From: Hydractinia symbiolongicarpus
Lineage: Eukaryota > Cnidaria > Hydrozoa > Anthoathecata > Hydractiniidae
Direction of reading: 5' to 3'
NCBI RefSeq assembly: GCF_029227915.1
Contig: NC_079888.1
Span: forward strand, 9,283,001 to 9,347,000
DNA length: 64,000 nt
The notes under the pieces were generated by a model that had not been told where the DNA came from, did not search any database, and saw only the letters and a program-made list of their open reading frames with translations. Of this stretch, positions 46,987 to 60,013 are shown in pieces. Made by a program: the position numbers and the translations under genes. Position 1 is the first letter of the stretch. Every line of letters starts with the position of its first letter.

Positions 46987-49653
46987 TTACAGAAATCCAT
47001 TACTCGTTTCAAATCCATCAACAAATTTCCCTTGCAAGTCAGAGCGTTGCTGTTTCAACTTTCGCAATATCTGTCCATACAAAACCATATTCTTCTTCTT
47101 AATAAAGCTCAAATATTCCGTTTCTCTTAAGGTAATATGGCGGTAAATTGTTTTTCTTGCACTTGACTTACCAAAACAAGTCAAGTGATAAATGTACTCA
47201 CATATTGTGCACACAAAACCAAGTGCAGAAATAGCAATGCTTATTACGAAAAGAAACCACAGGACAATCAAGACGTACTGATACAAAATGTTAGGTGATA
47301 TCTCACAAATAAACGTGTTTTGATTGATGAATGTTGTTTGGATATCTGAAGTGGCTTCTTCTATATCGCACAACCCCATTGATGGTAAAAGTATGTTGCC
47401 TAGCAATAATAAACAAATACGTTAGGAATTCTTATTTTTTAAAAAATTTTTTGTTACAAAACACAATTAAAAACAATATCGATTGATTTAAAAAGAAACG
47501 GTTAGTTTTAGATTTGAGACGAATCATGTAATTGAATTATAGCTGTCAGGAGGTTCTCTAGAGAGCAAAAGCATTTAACAACACTGAGAGGAAAGAAATT
47601 TTGTTGAAATACTTTGGTTGCAGTCCAAAACAAAATATGTTTTTTTGTTCAAATACAAATAAAAATCCCAATAGAAATATGAAGATGGGCACTTCCATTA
47701 ACCAAAGTGTGACCTTTTGTTTATTTCAATTTTACATCTTACAATCAAAACTTAACAACGCGTTGTAATAATAACCCAGATTTATCAAACTGTTTCAGCC
47801 TAAATGGGAATTCTGTCATAAATGTTAAATTTAGGTAAGATGGGGAAAAACACGTTCTAGGCATTTAAAAAGGTTTGGTAAAACACAAGGTATATCTGTT
47901 TATCATTATCAAGAAATAGTTTATTTGACAGACACCATAATTTAAAAGGCTGTGTTTTCACAAGGATACCCTTCCTTTTTGGTGCCTCAAAGTCGCCTGA
48001 AGGCTTAAGTCCAGAGTCTTTTTAAACGCCTTTACCTGAACATTTGAATATGTCCTTATGACTGTTGTAGTTTGTCTTCACTAAATTCCTGTGTCTTTCA
48101 TTTTAGAGTTTGCAACTCTCACTTTACGATCAATTGTCACTTAGAAGCAACTCTTACTTTACGAGCAACTCTCACTTTACGAGCAACTCGGAAATTGCAC
48201 TACTCCTCGTTGTTTCCAACTCACAACTCGTGTTTAAAACAAACACGTAACCTGCAACAAATAATTGTTAACCGCCAACTCGCAACCTGTGAGTTTTCTA
48301 TTGTAACACATTTTCATCACGGACTCCCAGAGAAAAAGATTTGGCTAATATTTTTCTCGATCCTAATAAGTTTTTTGGGCCTGATAACAGTTTATTTCAT
48401 TACCTGGTTTGGTTGACGTTTTGACAATTTTTGTTCAATGCGCTAACTCCCTCTCCCCCTCCCCCATGGTAACTCCCTCTTGCGTTTTCCCTTTAGAAAC
48501 TTTAATAACTTCGTGTACAACTTGTGTCTAGATTATGTCAATATCCCTCTTTGTGATTCTATAGCACGCTAATATCCATTATCGTTAAGTTTTCTATACG
48601 TATAGAAGTTTTCTAAACTCTTCAATACGTAGAACATTAACATGCGATGAAACTCCCCTTTTGGCTTTATCAGCATTTATCAGCATTTATTAGCATTTAT
48701 CAGCATTTATCAGCATTATTTTTACTACGGTTAAATGGACACAAGAGTTTCTCCCCAGACATAGAAAAAATCTCACCGCGAATTGACGTAAAAAGAAATA
48801 GCGTCAAATTATACCAGAAAAGGTCTAAACTCAGCTGGTTGAGAAATCAAACGCAAGTGAATTACTATTGAGAAAACAAAATATTACCTGGTTTCGGAGT
48901 AATCCTGTTGCGAGCTTTATTATGCGCCATTGTTACGTTAAAGTGTCCCCAGTTGATATAACTCTTTCCGTAGCCAACGAAATTACCCAGTAGAAGGTAG
49001 TCCGTCGATAAAAAAGAAGACACTGTGACAACAACGTACAATACTTTGACTAGAATATTTAACCAAACTCGAAATCGTAGTTTCTGAATCGGATTAATTC
49101 TGTAATTAAAATAGTTCTGCACAATATTGTCTGCGTCTGTTGTAAACGATTTAACAGCTCTCTTTAAGCTTACTAAATCCGAATTGACTAATCTGAATAT
49201 AATATAAGGGAGATAATAAAGCACAGCTAGAGCTCCAACATAAAAGGGTAGCCATTGATACTGGAGATAATACAATTTAGTCATCGGGTGACAGGATTTG
49301 TATATCCGATTCTGATCTCTTGTCTCACAAAGACGACCTAAGGAATCAATACCATTTCTTTTAATTCGAAGTGGAATACCAAAGTAACTGCTTTCGTCTA
49401 AACGATCCTTCATCTCTTCATAAATATAAAATCCAGATATCCAACAAACGGAATGAATGAAGTCCTTCGATAACGTACTACCCTTGGGAGTCATGCATGT
49501 CACTTTATCAGAGAAATAATCAAAACCCATTATAACACTTGCCATGAGAAATATTTTCGTCATAAACACTCTGCTGAATTGATCGCAAAAACTGTCGTGT
49601 CTCGTTTTGAACTTGATTGAGATGACATCTTTTAACGCACGTACGATCACCAT
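46987..49653 (-). CDS. Innexin gap-junction protein 2 (two exons)
   Basis: Exon 1 is 49653-48888 and exon 2 is 47399-46987, joined in phase 1 after PKPG to give 392 residues. I start at ATG 49653 (MVIVRALKDV), which aligns with the start of innexin 3. The frame extends upstream only through a TTG. Signature YLQYQWLPFYVG (129-140); first-loop cysteines C53, C70, C109, C121; second-loop C266 and C287; four helices about 32-48, 133-153, 199-221 and 293-320. The C-terminal block RETEYLSFIKKKNMVLYG then LRKLKQQRSDLQGKF nearly matches innexin 3. Together with the shared ending GFETSNGF, this shows the two are recent duplicates. Such paralogues can mix in one channel; that is family knowledge, not evidence from here. 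Confidence 0.93.
48659..48716. repeat. 12-bp tandem repeat TATCAGCATTTA, five units
   Basis: Five near-perfect units inside the innexin 2 intron, downstream of the donor in the direction of transcription. One unit has TTAGC in place of TCAGC. Confidence 0.9.
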
Positions 49654-51476
49654 TACTGCATGTGTTAACTGCAAACGTATTCTTTTAATTAGTTTTGATG
49701 CAATTCAAATAGTTGATTATTTTTGTAACTTTATGTTTAACAGGAATATTTCATTATTGTCGTTATTAAGGTACTATATATTAAGATATCATCTATCAGT
49801 GTAAAGATGTCTAAAAATGTCTATAGATTTATTTTTCAACAAAGTAGATAAACAACGTAAAACAACGTTAGCAACCTTTAGGCATTTATATAATCTTTAG
49901 GTTTTTTAAAATGCTTGATGTGATTTATTTAAAGGAAGAAGGAAAATATAATTTTAACAATTCAAGAGAGAGAAGTACAATCAATGGCTAAAACGATACA
50001 GAAACTAAAAGTAAGTAAATAAATAGTAATATTAAATAAAAACAATTTTCAAATATTTCATTGTGTTAATTATCTTCTACTCTCGATTTGAAAACATCTT
50101 CAAATGTTCCAATCCACCAATCTAATTATTGCTATTCTAACCCATTCTTTCATATGATTTCTTCTTAACACGTTAAAACAAACAAACAAACAAAAAATAA
50201 GAACAAGTGCGATAAGTTCTTGAAGTTGTCTAGAGTTTACAATGTAAAAAAACATTTCTTTACTGAAGCCTCACAGCAATTTACATGAATCAGAACGAAA
50301 ATTTGATATTGTTAAGCATTATTTTTCACTCCCAAACTAATTAAAAAAATCAAAAAAATGTCATGTTTGAGATGCAAAAATATGTTTATGGACATAACAT
50401 TAGGATACCAGACAGCGTGGATTGCACCGAAGTCAGTTATGCAGGAAGATCTTTACAATACTTTATTGGTTGTAGTGATTCTGCTTCAGTTTTAGCCTGG
50501 ATAGTTTCACTTTAATTAGCCTGGATTAGCCTCAGTTTATATTAATTTACATTTTCATTTTTCTCAAGGTATGAAAACAATAAATTTCCCTGTCTGATTT
50601 ATGCTACAACATGGTTTCTATTTGCATGACTTTATTTTAATTATCACTCCATGTATTCAAGTAAAATATAAGCTTAAATAAAAAAAAACGATGTTTGCTT
50701 AACTAGCTCCTATGTTTTCACTTGCAAGTTACATGAGAGATAATGTAATGTCTCTCAGACGCTTATTGAAACTTTTAGATATGGTTCTTTACTTTTCTTA
50801 ACTACCATGTAGAAACAAGGTTTTGCGAATTTAGATCACTGGGACTTGCAATTAGAATAGGCTGATTGGTCTGTTGTGAATCAACATTACCCATCATTCA
50901 TAGCGCAATACTAATTTACACAATTACCGTCTCTGTGATGAGAGAAGAGACTTAATTAGTTAGTAGCAAATTTTTGATCACGTCAAATTTGTTCACAGAC
51001 GCACCCACTGACTGTTTCGCCATGCCACTAATTTGTGACAGTTTAAATGAGTTGGGATGATGATGACGCGGCGGTTGTTAAAATTTAATACTAATCGGTT
51101 AATCAGTTGCTAATTACTTTTATTCAAACAAAATTAGAGCTCATGTAGGGGTGAATTCCTTTCTCTTTAGAAGGATAAAATCACAGGAAACACATATAAG
51201 TTTAACTGTGAGAAGCAATGTCATGTAGTACTTTTTTTTATTCTTGTGCGCGTCAAAAATAATGTTTATACTTTATGCATTAATAATGGGAGGAAAATAA
51301 CTTATAAATGGGTTCGAACCTGAACACATGTTAAAATTAGGAAAAAAAAAATTAAGTACGGAAAATTAGGGATTCTATCCTAATGGCTGACTTTTCCTCC
51401 CCTTCGACTGTAACTATGTTACATTACCGCCTGAGATACGCATGTAATTGCTCTAACTTTCTTGCCTGCCACACAA

Positions 51477-51601
51477 GCCGGTTAGCGGTCATCAGATGGC
51501 ACCAAATGGGCTGACAACACTGCATCTAAAGTTCGCCAGAGTGGGGACACGAGCCTGGAACCTTATAATTACAAGCTGAATGCGCTACCACTACACCATC
51601 T
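51477..51601 (-). repeat. tRNA-derived SINE, same family as 58926-59057
   Basis: On the minus strand: A box in AGATGGTGTAGTGGTAGC, TTATAAGGTTC, B-box region GGCTCGTGTCCCCA, then a body with CTGGCG and CAGCCCATTTGG. The same order of blocks is found in the copy at 58926. Confidence 0.7.
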
Positions 51602-52065
51602 CTGTAATGTAGAGAACTAGTTGTTAGTCCACAGAGAGAGAGAGAGGGGGGGGGGGTCCGTCGTATATGTTTACTGCATCGCAAGGTTTGTTAGATCACA
51701 AGGTTCTCTACGTTTTATATTTTGAAAAACGTTCTTAATACAAGGATGAAATACCTGTCTAATATAGCCTTTTGGAATGCTCTAGATGTTTTGATACTCC
51801 TACTTCTTGACTGAAGATAGCTAAGGAGATCATAGAGTTTATGCAAACCGAGCGTATAGACAGTTTAATATTTGCGTAACAGTTTTAATCAGATTTGGGT
51901 GAGTGTTTTTCAAATATGTTTACTTCAACGTTTTACATTTCTATTGCAATCTAAATAAAACAAACAATTTTTTTTATAAATGAACTTTTAGAGAGGGGTA
52001 GACATTTTTTGTTAAAATACCGTTATCTGCTATCTTTTCAATACTATTCACGACAATATGTTGGT

Positions 52066-52147
52066 TTCTTATGTGGGATGTATTATGTGGGGTGTATAAT
52101 GTGGGGTGTATTATGTGGGGTGTATTATGAGGGGTGTATTATGTGGA
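52066..52147. repeat. 15-bp tandem repeat TGTGGGGTGTATTAT
   Basis: Five to six near-perfect units; one has TGAGGGG and one GTATAAT. Confidence 0.9.
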
Positions 52148-53924
52148 GTATGTAGGGAACAGGTTAGAGAACGACAAGATCTACCAGATTGCACTTCATT
52201 ATCAAATCATCTAATGATATAATGTCCATTTGGTCTTATATTTTTGTCAAGTATTCAGCTACTCGTTATGTTGGTCGGAAATTTAAATTTTCGGAAAACA
52301 TCTTATATGCGTAATATACAAAAATTTTGCTTGCCAAATATATTTGACTAATGGCTTAGAAAACTTGTATGAGTTATCTGAGCACAATTGCTTAGATTAT
52401 TAAAAGATACGGAGCCAACAACACCTGTTGAGAATAAATGTGCAAAATTTTAAAAATTTGAAAGCAAGGAAGAAATAAGTATTTATTAATTCAGCGACTT
52501 CAGTCACGTGACCAAAAGCCGCCTCAAAATAGTAAACAGGAAGTTATCTTCGGCCAAAAAATCATAAAACAAATCCTTGGTACTTATACAGAAATAGCAA
52601 TATGACCTATTTTGTGCACCTATAGAAACCCAAGCTTTTTAGCTGATCAACTTTCTAATGACGTATGTTATGTGGTCACCAGCACAAGAAGAAGCAAGTG
52701 CTATCTGATTTTGTTTTTTTTTCTAGATTTCTTAAACTGTTCATAGGAGATGTTCTCAAAACTGATAATTTGAGCTATTTTTTAGTATATACTCGATAGT
52801 GGCGATGCTTTTCTCTTATGTATATATTTGTTTATTCATGTTCTAAGTTTTAAAATATAAATATTTCGTGCATTTTTAACTGGTATGTAAAATAACATTG
52901 CTAATCTGATCAGCAAGATATCACTTAAATTCTAGTCTGTAAACTAATCCTTGGTCGTTGAATTATTTATATTGCTTTGTATTTTTTTCCTGTGGTAGAT
53001 ACAAATTTTTATTCTGCCGATACAAGTTTTTTTAACCTCACTTGTATTTTGCAGACCGGTCTGTATTTTACTAATTATTCCTATTGGTTAGCTTATGCAT
53101 ATAATTCTTGTTGCAGCCATGCAATAAAAGAGTGGAGGTTAAAAAACAAGTTTTTTTTACAGATTAGGCAACACTTATTATTCTGGTCTGTAAAATAAAC
53201 ACAAACTTTGAATTACTTCGATTTGTCTACTGTAGTATTTTCAGCCTGTATTTCTGATTGCCTTATAATGAACTCTGTAATTACTGTTTTCCTTCATTAC
53301 AATGGCAGGCACCATGACATGAAATTGGATGATTTGATCATTTTTTAACGCATTACTTATTATTGAGCAAGAAAGTGTATAGATGGCTATAATCTTTTCC
53401 GTTCGCCGCCCTCTCAGCCTCCGCCCTCTTACTCTTCGCCCTACGGTGTCGTAATATCTGCAATGCATACAAACCTGGTTATGTTATCACCACATTGTGT
53501 ACATGTTATCCCTTTTGATTTGCACTCGTTATACGTATGATTCGGGTTGTTTATGTTGTTTTTCGTGAAACAAATCGCAACTTTTGATGCCAACGTATTT
53601 AAAACTACAAAGTGACGATACGAAGTGATTAAAGTCTTTTTGCTGTATATATCAGCAATAACTTGTTGAGATTTTGTTAGTGTTTTTGAATAGTCTTAAA
53701 TAGGAGCTGAAAAAAAACTAAGCCTTACCTAGAATATCAAATTTCAGTTTCTCTCATTCGAAGGTTATACGCAAAAGAATGTATTAGAGCAAGTCTCGAG
53801 TTCAAATTAAGCAATAAACATAAACTAATATCTCATAGCAAACCCCGCATGGAAATCGACATATCAACAGCGTGGTCACATCTTCCCCTTGTAAATGGTG
53901 GTGAAATTAATTATGTTTTGTTTG

Positions 53925-54160
53925 GATGAGTGAGTGAGACTAATAGCGCGCATAATGTTATAGAAGGAAGGATTTCCCAACAATGATCACGTGAGTAAAG
54001 AACAACAAAAGTAACCAATCAAAACGCATGGTCCGTATTCTAACCGCAAAAAACTCGTTTGCGATCCAACGTTATTTCTCTCACCTTAGTATTCCACTTT
54101 TCCGATGGTAAGAAAAATTATGCTCGGTCTCCTTGCTTGGATAGCAGATGTCACAATCGT
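53925..54160 (+). repeat. Dispersed repeat shared with 11930-12141
   Basis: Contains ATCACGTGAGTAAAGAACAA, ACCAATCAAAACGC, CTCACCTTAGTATTCCACTT and CCGATGGTAAGAAAAATTAT in the same relative order as the reverse complement of 11930-12141. Class unknown; limits approximate. Confidence 0.5.
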
Positions 54161-54422
54161 TTTTCGTTTTTTGAGTGTGTATTTAAAGGTAGCAAGTAGT
54201 AGTAAATAGTAAGATCCTTAACGGTTGTCTTTTGTGAAATTTAGAAAAAAAAATAATTTGCGTATATACGTTGTTTTTTACCAACATTTACAAGAAATTT
54301 TCAAAATACAAGCATTTTTCGTTTTAACATAAATATTCTTAACTTTCAGCAAAAATCATTCGGATGTATTGTTAGCATATTCTTAGTACAGTTAAGATTG
54401 AGATATCTAAGAATGCACACTA

Positions 54423-54944
54423 CAGTGGAATCTCTCTAAAGCGGACACCATTGGTGCAAAAAAAGTGTCCGTCTTATAGAGGTGTTCGCTTTATAGAGAT
54501 TGTAAGTTTTTTCTTTGCTTTATTCTTTTCAAATCAAGGACATATAATTTAATGAATGTGAACTTGTATTACTTATACGCTCTACTCTACAAAAGCAAAT
54601 ACCAACTAAAAATACATTGTATTTTATAATTTACTCGTAGAAATCTCGAATTGAAGTTTGCTTTCTTTTTTAGATTTGGAGTTCCTCAACTTTTTTCATA
54701 ACTGATGACAGCATTCTTGACTTTTCTCGTCAATAATTGTTTTTTTTCATGTGTCCGCTCTTCACAGAGCTTTTTTAGGTAAAAATGTTATTTGGTGCGA
54801 AAAAAGTGTCCGTTCTACAAAGTGTCCGTCTTATAGAGATTATCTTGTGAGATTTTGACCTGAAATCAGTGTGTTCCAAAGAACAGTGTTTGTTATATAA
54901 AGGTGTCCGCTTTAGACCATGTCCGCTTTAGAGAGACTCCATTG
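54423..54944. mobile_element. Pogo/Tigger-like MITE with TA target duplication
   Basis: The left end CAGTGGAATCTCTCTAAAGC and right end GCTTTAGAGAGACTCCATTG are imperfect inverted repeats flanked by TA. CAGTGGAA...GCGGACA-type ends are typical of pogo-like Tc1/mariner elements. The interior repeats AAAGTGTCCGTCTTATAGAG. No transposase frame. Confidence 0.8.
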
Positions 54945-56514
54945 TAGTATAAAAGATCACCTCTAAGGTACTGTTGTTGAGCAATCTGATTCAACCGACA
55001 GACAACTAAATTTTGTGAGGAAAATCTTGAAATTAAACCTGAGAGAAGATATTTTACATCAAAGATATGATACAACTTTACATGAGTTAACAAAAAATAA
55101 AAAAGCAAACATTCATAATTATACACAATCAGGATATTCTTAAGTTTTTGTCTAATTTCATCTTTAATATTCTTACAAAGTAAGTTCCTATTAAAAAATG
55201 CTTGTCATCAATCTTTTCAAAATTATTTTAGGGCAAAAAAGGATTGCGGAAGAAAAGAATGCGGAATTAACTTTTTTACGAATTTGCTTGTTTTCGTAAA
55301 CAAAAAACCTTGAAGTTACTATTTCGTAATTTCAAAAAAATGTACTCATTCTCAATTTTTGATTCCGTATTTTACACAAATCTGGAGGTCCTATTCACAA
55401 ACTTAAATTCCGCAACTGTTTCTCCAGCAAAACAATCTCTTCCCTTAAAGGTAAATAGATCCAGACTAACAGATAAAAGATCTGTATAGCTTGATTTTCT
55501 TCTCCTTTCAACGTTTATTTAACGTTAATGGGCGTGAATAGATGAGCGCCCTGCCGCCTTGCGTCACTTACGTTTTTTTTGATGTGATCTTTTCATCACA
55601 ATTTCTATTAGCTTTTACCTCAAAAATAATGACAAGATTTACAGAACATAACATATTATTAGATTTAGAGTAGAGAACTTATGAATTTAAAAATAATTCC
55701 TTCCAAATGCCACTGTTTAAATAAAAATTATAGTAGTTACTTATATATCTCGAATCAGACATTATAATATTAACATATTTTTGTTTTCTTTACAGCCATC
55801 TAGTTCTACTTCATTCTACTTTTTTTCACACAGTTTGCGCAATACGCAACTAAGCAGTGATCACCAACAGCATATCCACAATCGCTCCAATTTCACTTTT
55901 AATCATTAGATTCTTTTATGCGTACGATTCTTTACATTTGATAAGCTCGAGTTCAAGCTCTAGAAACAGAATGAATATTTATTAGTTAAACCATTGTCTA
56001 TCTTCTAAACATCTTTATTTTTTATTGTACTGTCCAACTTAACAATTTTCCCAACATAATGGGAGCATTTTACGATAGCTACAAAAAAGGTTTTAAGCTG
56101 GAGCTCAAGCTTTTAAATGCAAACATCAGAGCGGAAAATAGTAATTTTTGTTCTGGCATTTTATTTTTAGAAGAAAAAATTTATGGGATGTTAGTTTTCA
56201 TTAAAATCCAGGAAAAGTGGAAAACAAGTCCATTTAAGACTTGCCTTTCAGAGAATATTTTTACAGGCTTAGTCGATAATTATTAAAGGCGGTACTTTTA
56301 GAAAGCAACTTTTTATTTCTTATTGTCTATATTTATCGCACTCTCTCCGGCTCCGTTCTTACCAAGGCAACGCTACCTCCCTAGGTAATGCTACCTTCAT
56401 AGAGACATGTTTCCTCAGCACACCACCAATAAACAAAAACCAGCCGTTTAAATAGGAAATACATATTTTAATAAAAACGATAAATATACTTCTTTTTTTA
56501 TTGATGAATAATGC

Positions 56515-58508
56515 TTAAACAAATCCGTTACTCGTTTCAAATCCTTCCATGAACTTGCCCTGCAAATCAGCGCGCTGTTGCTTTAACTTCCTTAATACAT
56601 CACCGTACAATACCATATTCTTCTTCCTAATGAAAGTAAGATATTCTGTCTCTCTTAGAGTTATGTAACGGTAGATAGTTTTCTTTGAAGTCGCGCTGCC
56701 AAGACGATACACCTGCTCGGCAATGTTGCTCACCAATCCTAAGATGGACATTGATATGCTGAGCACAAACAGAAACCAAAGGATAATTAGAACGTATTGG
56801 TACAGAATGTTGGGTGATATTTCGCAGATAAATTTATTTATGTTTTCGGTTGATGACGAAACATCGGCTGTTGCTTCATGTATGTCGCATAATCCCATGG
56901 ATGGTAAAAGCTTGTTTCCTAAAATTAAAATGATGACAATTTAAGAAAAAGGACACATGTAACTAACATATTTTCTGAATGAAGAAGTAAAAAAACAACT
57001 TTTCGGTTAATATAACATCGCTTAAGGTTTTATTATATTTATTAATGTCTATAATTTTGTTATTTTGTCATTCAGAGCGAACAGCTTAATATTGCGTCTA
57101 AATCATTTTGTTTCTCTTTCAAACGGTTCCAAGTAACATTCTTTACATTATATGGGTGCAAAGCATACAGTTTTATCAAACAATTTCATAAAGTTTAGAA
57201 AGTTTTCGAGGCAAGTGAGAAAGTCAACAAAACAAAAGAAAAAGTGGAAAGCGTATCCTTAATAACCTAGTGATCAAATTCCCCTAAATAGTTATTGGAT
57301 GATTCTGCATCGACATAAGGTGTGGCATTATATGCAGAAAAGGCTTATATTTCTTCCTTAAAATACGCCACAGAACGCTGGCTTTTTGAATCTCTTTTTA
57401 TTGACCAACAATCAGTTATAGATGATTTGCCTATAACTACAAAAGTTTACGAGACATATAATTTTGTGCGTGGACACACAATCGTAGGTAAAAGAAGAGG
57501 ATCAAAAGACAATAGGATTGTGTTTTAAGTTCATACAGATATTTGAAAGCACGACATTTTAAAAAGCAGCGAAATAATTTTTTTAACTATGTTCTCTTGT
57601 CTTAAAAAAGTTTCACCAATTTTAAGCGTTTTTTTAAATGACATGTCCATTGTTTTTAAAGCAAAATCACCGTGGCATGAAAAATGATCTATTAGGACAA
57701 AAATATTTATCAAACAATCGTGCATTTTACGATTGCCAAACCATTGTTTACCTGGTTTTGGATCCACTCTCTCTCGTGCACTGATGTGAGCTTCAGTGGT
57801 GTCTAATTTTGTCCAATCCAAATAACTCTTTCCGTAACCAACATAGTTGCCAAGCAACAAGTAATCCGTAAAATAAAAAGCGAACAAGTTAACCGCTACG
57901 TAGATCATTTTCACCAGAATATTCAACCATACACGCTTTCGCAATTGCGACAATGGGTTGATTTTGTAGTTGAAATAATTCTTCACAATACCATCAGCAT
58001 CCGATGTTGATTTTAAAGCTCCCTTTAAGCTAACTAAATCCGCATTGACAAGGCGGAATATGATGTAAGGAAAATAATATAACACCGCCAACGCCCCAAT
58101 GTAGAACGGCATCCATTGGTATTGCAAATAGTAAATTCTTCCCATTCGGATGCATGTGCTGTGGACTTTATTTAAGTCTTTAGTCTCGCATAAGTGTCCA
58201 TCTCGCAAGCCGTCATGCTTAATCTTATGTGGTATTCCATAATAACCACTGTCTTCCAGACGATCCTTCATTTCAGCATAAATAAAGAGTCCTGATATCC
58301 AACAAGCCGAATGGATAAAGTCTTTAGAAAGTGAGCTAGCTCGTGGGACTATACATGATACTTTATCAGAGAAATAATCAAAACCCATTATAACACTTGC
58401 TATGAGAAGCATTTTTGTCATAAACAGTCTGCTGAATTGATCGCAAAAACTGTCGTGTCTTGCTTTTATTTTGATGGAGATGACATCTTTTAATGAGCGT
58501 ACAATCAT
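56515..58508 (-). CDS. Innexin gap-junction protein 3 (two exons)
   Basis: Exon 1 is 58508-57752 and exon 2 is 56918-56515, joined in phase 1 after PKPG to give 386 residues. Signature YLQYQWMPFYIG (127-138); first-loop cysteines C52, C69, C107, C119; second-loop C263 and C283; four helices about 30-47, 132-152, 197-219 and 291-317. The N terminus (SLKDVISIKIKARHDSFCDQ) and C terminus match innexin 2 almost residue for residue. The main differences lie in the first outer loop and the segment after the second-loop start (DIHEATADVSSSTENINKF), the outward-facing parts that bear on docking. Exon 1 reads on for 73 codons into the intron before a stop. I treat this as read-through, not as an alternative end. 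Confidence 0.93.
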
Positions 58509-58925
58509 TATTGCGTGTGAAGGATAAACAGATTGTGATTGTAATTTGTGGGTCTTGAATTACTAGGTAGAACACATTCAACAGCAAACGTGGTTAACTG
58601 ACTTTTGATATAGTAGCATGCCACTGCTGCTTGTTTTTTTTTTTTCCTGAAATAAAAATAAATCACGTTTGAAATATTTATGCGAACAGCCAAGAATGAG
58701 TTAGCGCATTTGCAAATTAAAACATACATTTTAATCAAAGAATTGGTCCTCAAGAAGTTGTCCATAAACGCCTTGGCTGGAAAACGTTTTTTACAAATAT
58801 TTGCAGGTCTTTCAAACAAACAAAAAGAGAAACTTTTAAAAATGCAAATTTTCTTTTTCAAAATTAACTATTTCGGTAAATGAAATATGGCTGAAATAAT
58901 GCGTTATTAATTAGCTACTTAACGT

Positions 58926-59057
58926 AGATGGTGCAATGGTAGCGCATTCGGCTTATAATTTTAAGGTCTTTGTTCGAGTCCCCATCCTGGCGTAAATTAA
59001 ATACAGGTTGCTAGCCCATTTGAAGTCATATACTGACTGTTAAATGGCTTGTTGGAG
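58926..59057 (+). repeat. tRNA-derived SINE
   Basis: A box in AGATGGTGCAATGGTAGCGC, TTTTAAGGTC, B box GTTCGAGTCCCCAT at 58972, then the body CTGGCGTAAATTAAATACAG and CTAGCCCATTTGAAGTCAT. Not a functional tRNA because stems are unpaired. The matching minus-strand copy at 51477-51601 shares head and body. Confidence 0.7.
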
Positions 59058-60013
59058 CAAAGCTATACGTAATGGTTGCAGATAGAGGGATGAAAGAGTG
59101 TAAGAAAATAACGGGGAAAATTTCCATCACTTCTTTACTTATTAAATAAAAAAAATTAAGTCTAAATCACAATTTGTGCCCTTAAGAATCCATGGAAGAA
59201 GTATTAATCCAATTCAGACGAAACAATAGAAAATTAATTAGGGATATTCCTTAATTTGTCATTTTTTGTATAAGGAAATACGTTCATTTAAACAAAAAAG
59301 CAACAAATCATTTCAAAGAAAAGGTTCACTTACCTAATTGACAGAATGGTTTTGAGATGCAGTCAACAGAGAGGGTTCGTGCTAGCTGACTAAGAAAGTT
59401 AGTCACGTATTAATTCTATCTCGTATCGCCGGCAAAAAGGGATTATTAATTAAAATTCCCTCACAATATTATTGTTGTTTTACCCTACCCCAGTGACTTT
59501 ATTTTTAATAATTAATAGCTAAATATATTAAAAAGTAAACTTTACTGGCAAATAACAGATGCGTCTTTTAAATGAAAATTATTCATACTTTCGTATTTGT
59601 TTGTTCTAAGAGATCATTGGGAGAGAGTGGAATGTTCACGTTACCACCTTCTTGGGAGATCTTTCTTAATTTCAACACGAGTTTCCCCAGTTTCTTTCAA
59701 AAAATCATCTGTTATGGAGAGTTGTTAGTCACTAAATTTCGTCATGTCAAGTTTATTAGAAAAATTATTTCTATTTTGAATTTTTATTAAAGATGACCAA
59801 AATAAATTTTATTATTTATAAGTGTTCATATTTTCTTTGTGGTACGCCCGACCGTGAAGTTTCATGGTAGTGTTAGACTTGCGTCAACTTTGCGAAAGCA
59901 TAAAATATTTATCCATATTTTATTTCACAAAAAATTAGACACCAAGTCTAGTTTTTGTGATAGCCGGGGAGAATACTTCAAATTAAAGTATACAGCTACT
60001 TAATTTTAAAACC

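Larger units (their letters stand above)
49675..56514. other. Long spacer between innexins 2 and 3
   Basis: About 6.8 kb without a supported gene. Contains a SINE (51477-51601), a GA/G-rich tract ending in 11 G (51631-51656), a 15-bp tandem repeat (52066-52147), a dispersed repeat (53925-54160) and a pogo-like MITE (54423-54944). A 75-codon plus-strand frame at 56059-56286 has no recognisable features. The promoter of innexin 2 must lie at its left end. Confidence 0.5.

Noticed and set aside
48659-48716. CRISPR-like regular array
   Set aside because: Units are contiguous 12-mers without spacers, in a eukaryotic intron.
49654-49674. Upstream TTG start for innexin 2
   Set aside because: TTG is not a normal animal start, and ATG 49653 aligns with the start of innexin 3.
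56059-56286. 75-codon plus-strand frame starting MGAFYDSYKKG
   Set aside because: No splice context, homology or repeated occurrence; length is within chance for this composition.
58926-58990. Functional tRNA gene
   Set aside because: A and B boxes are present but cloverleaf stems do not pair; it repeats as a SINE with a shared body.
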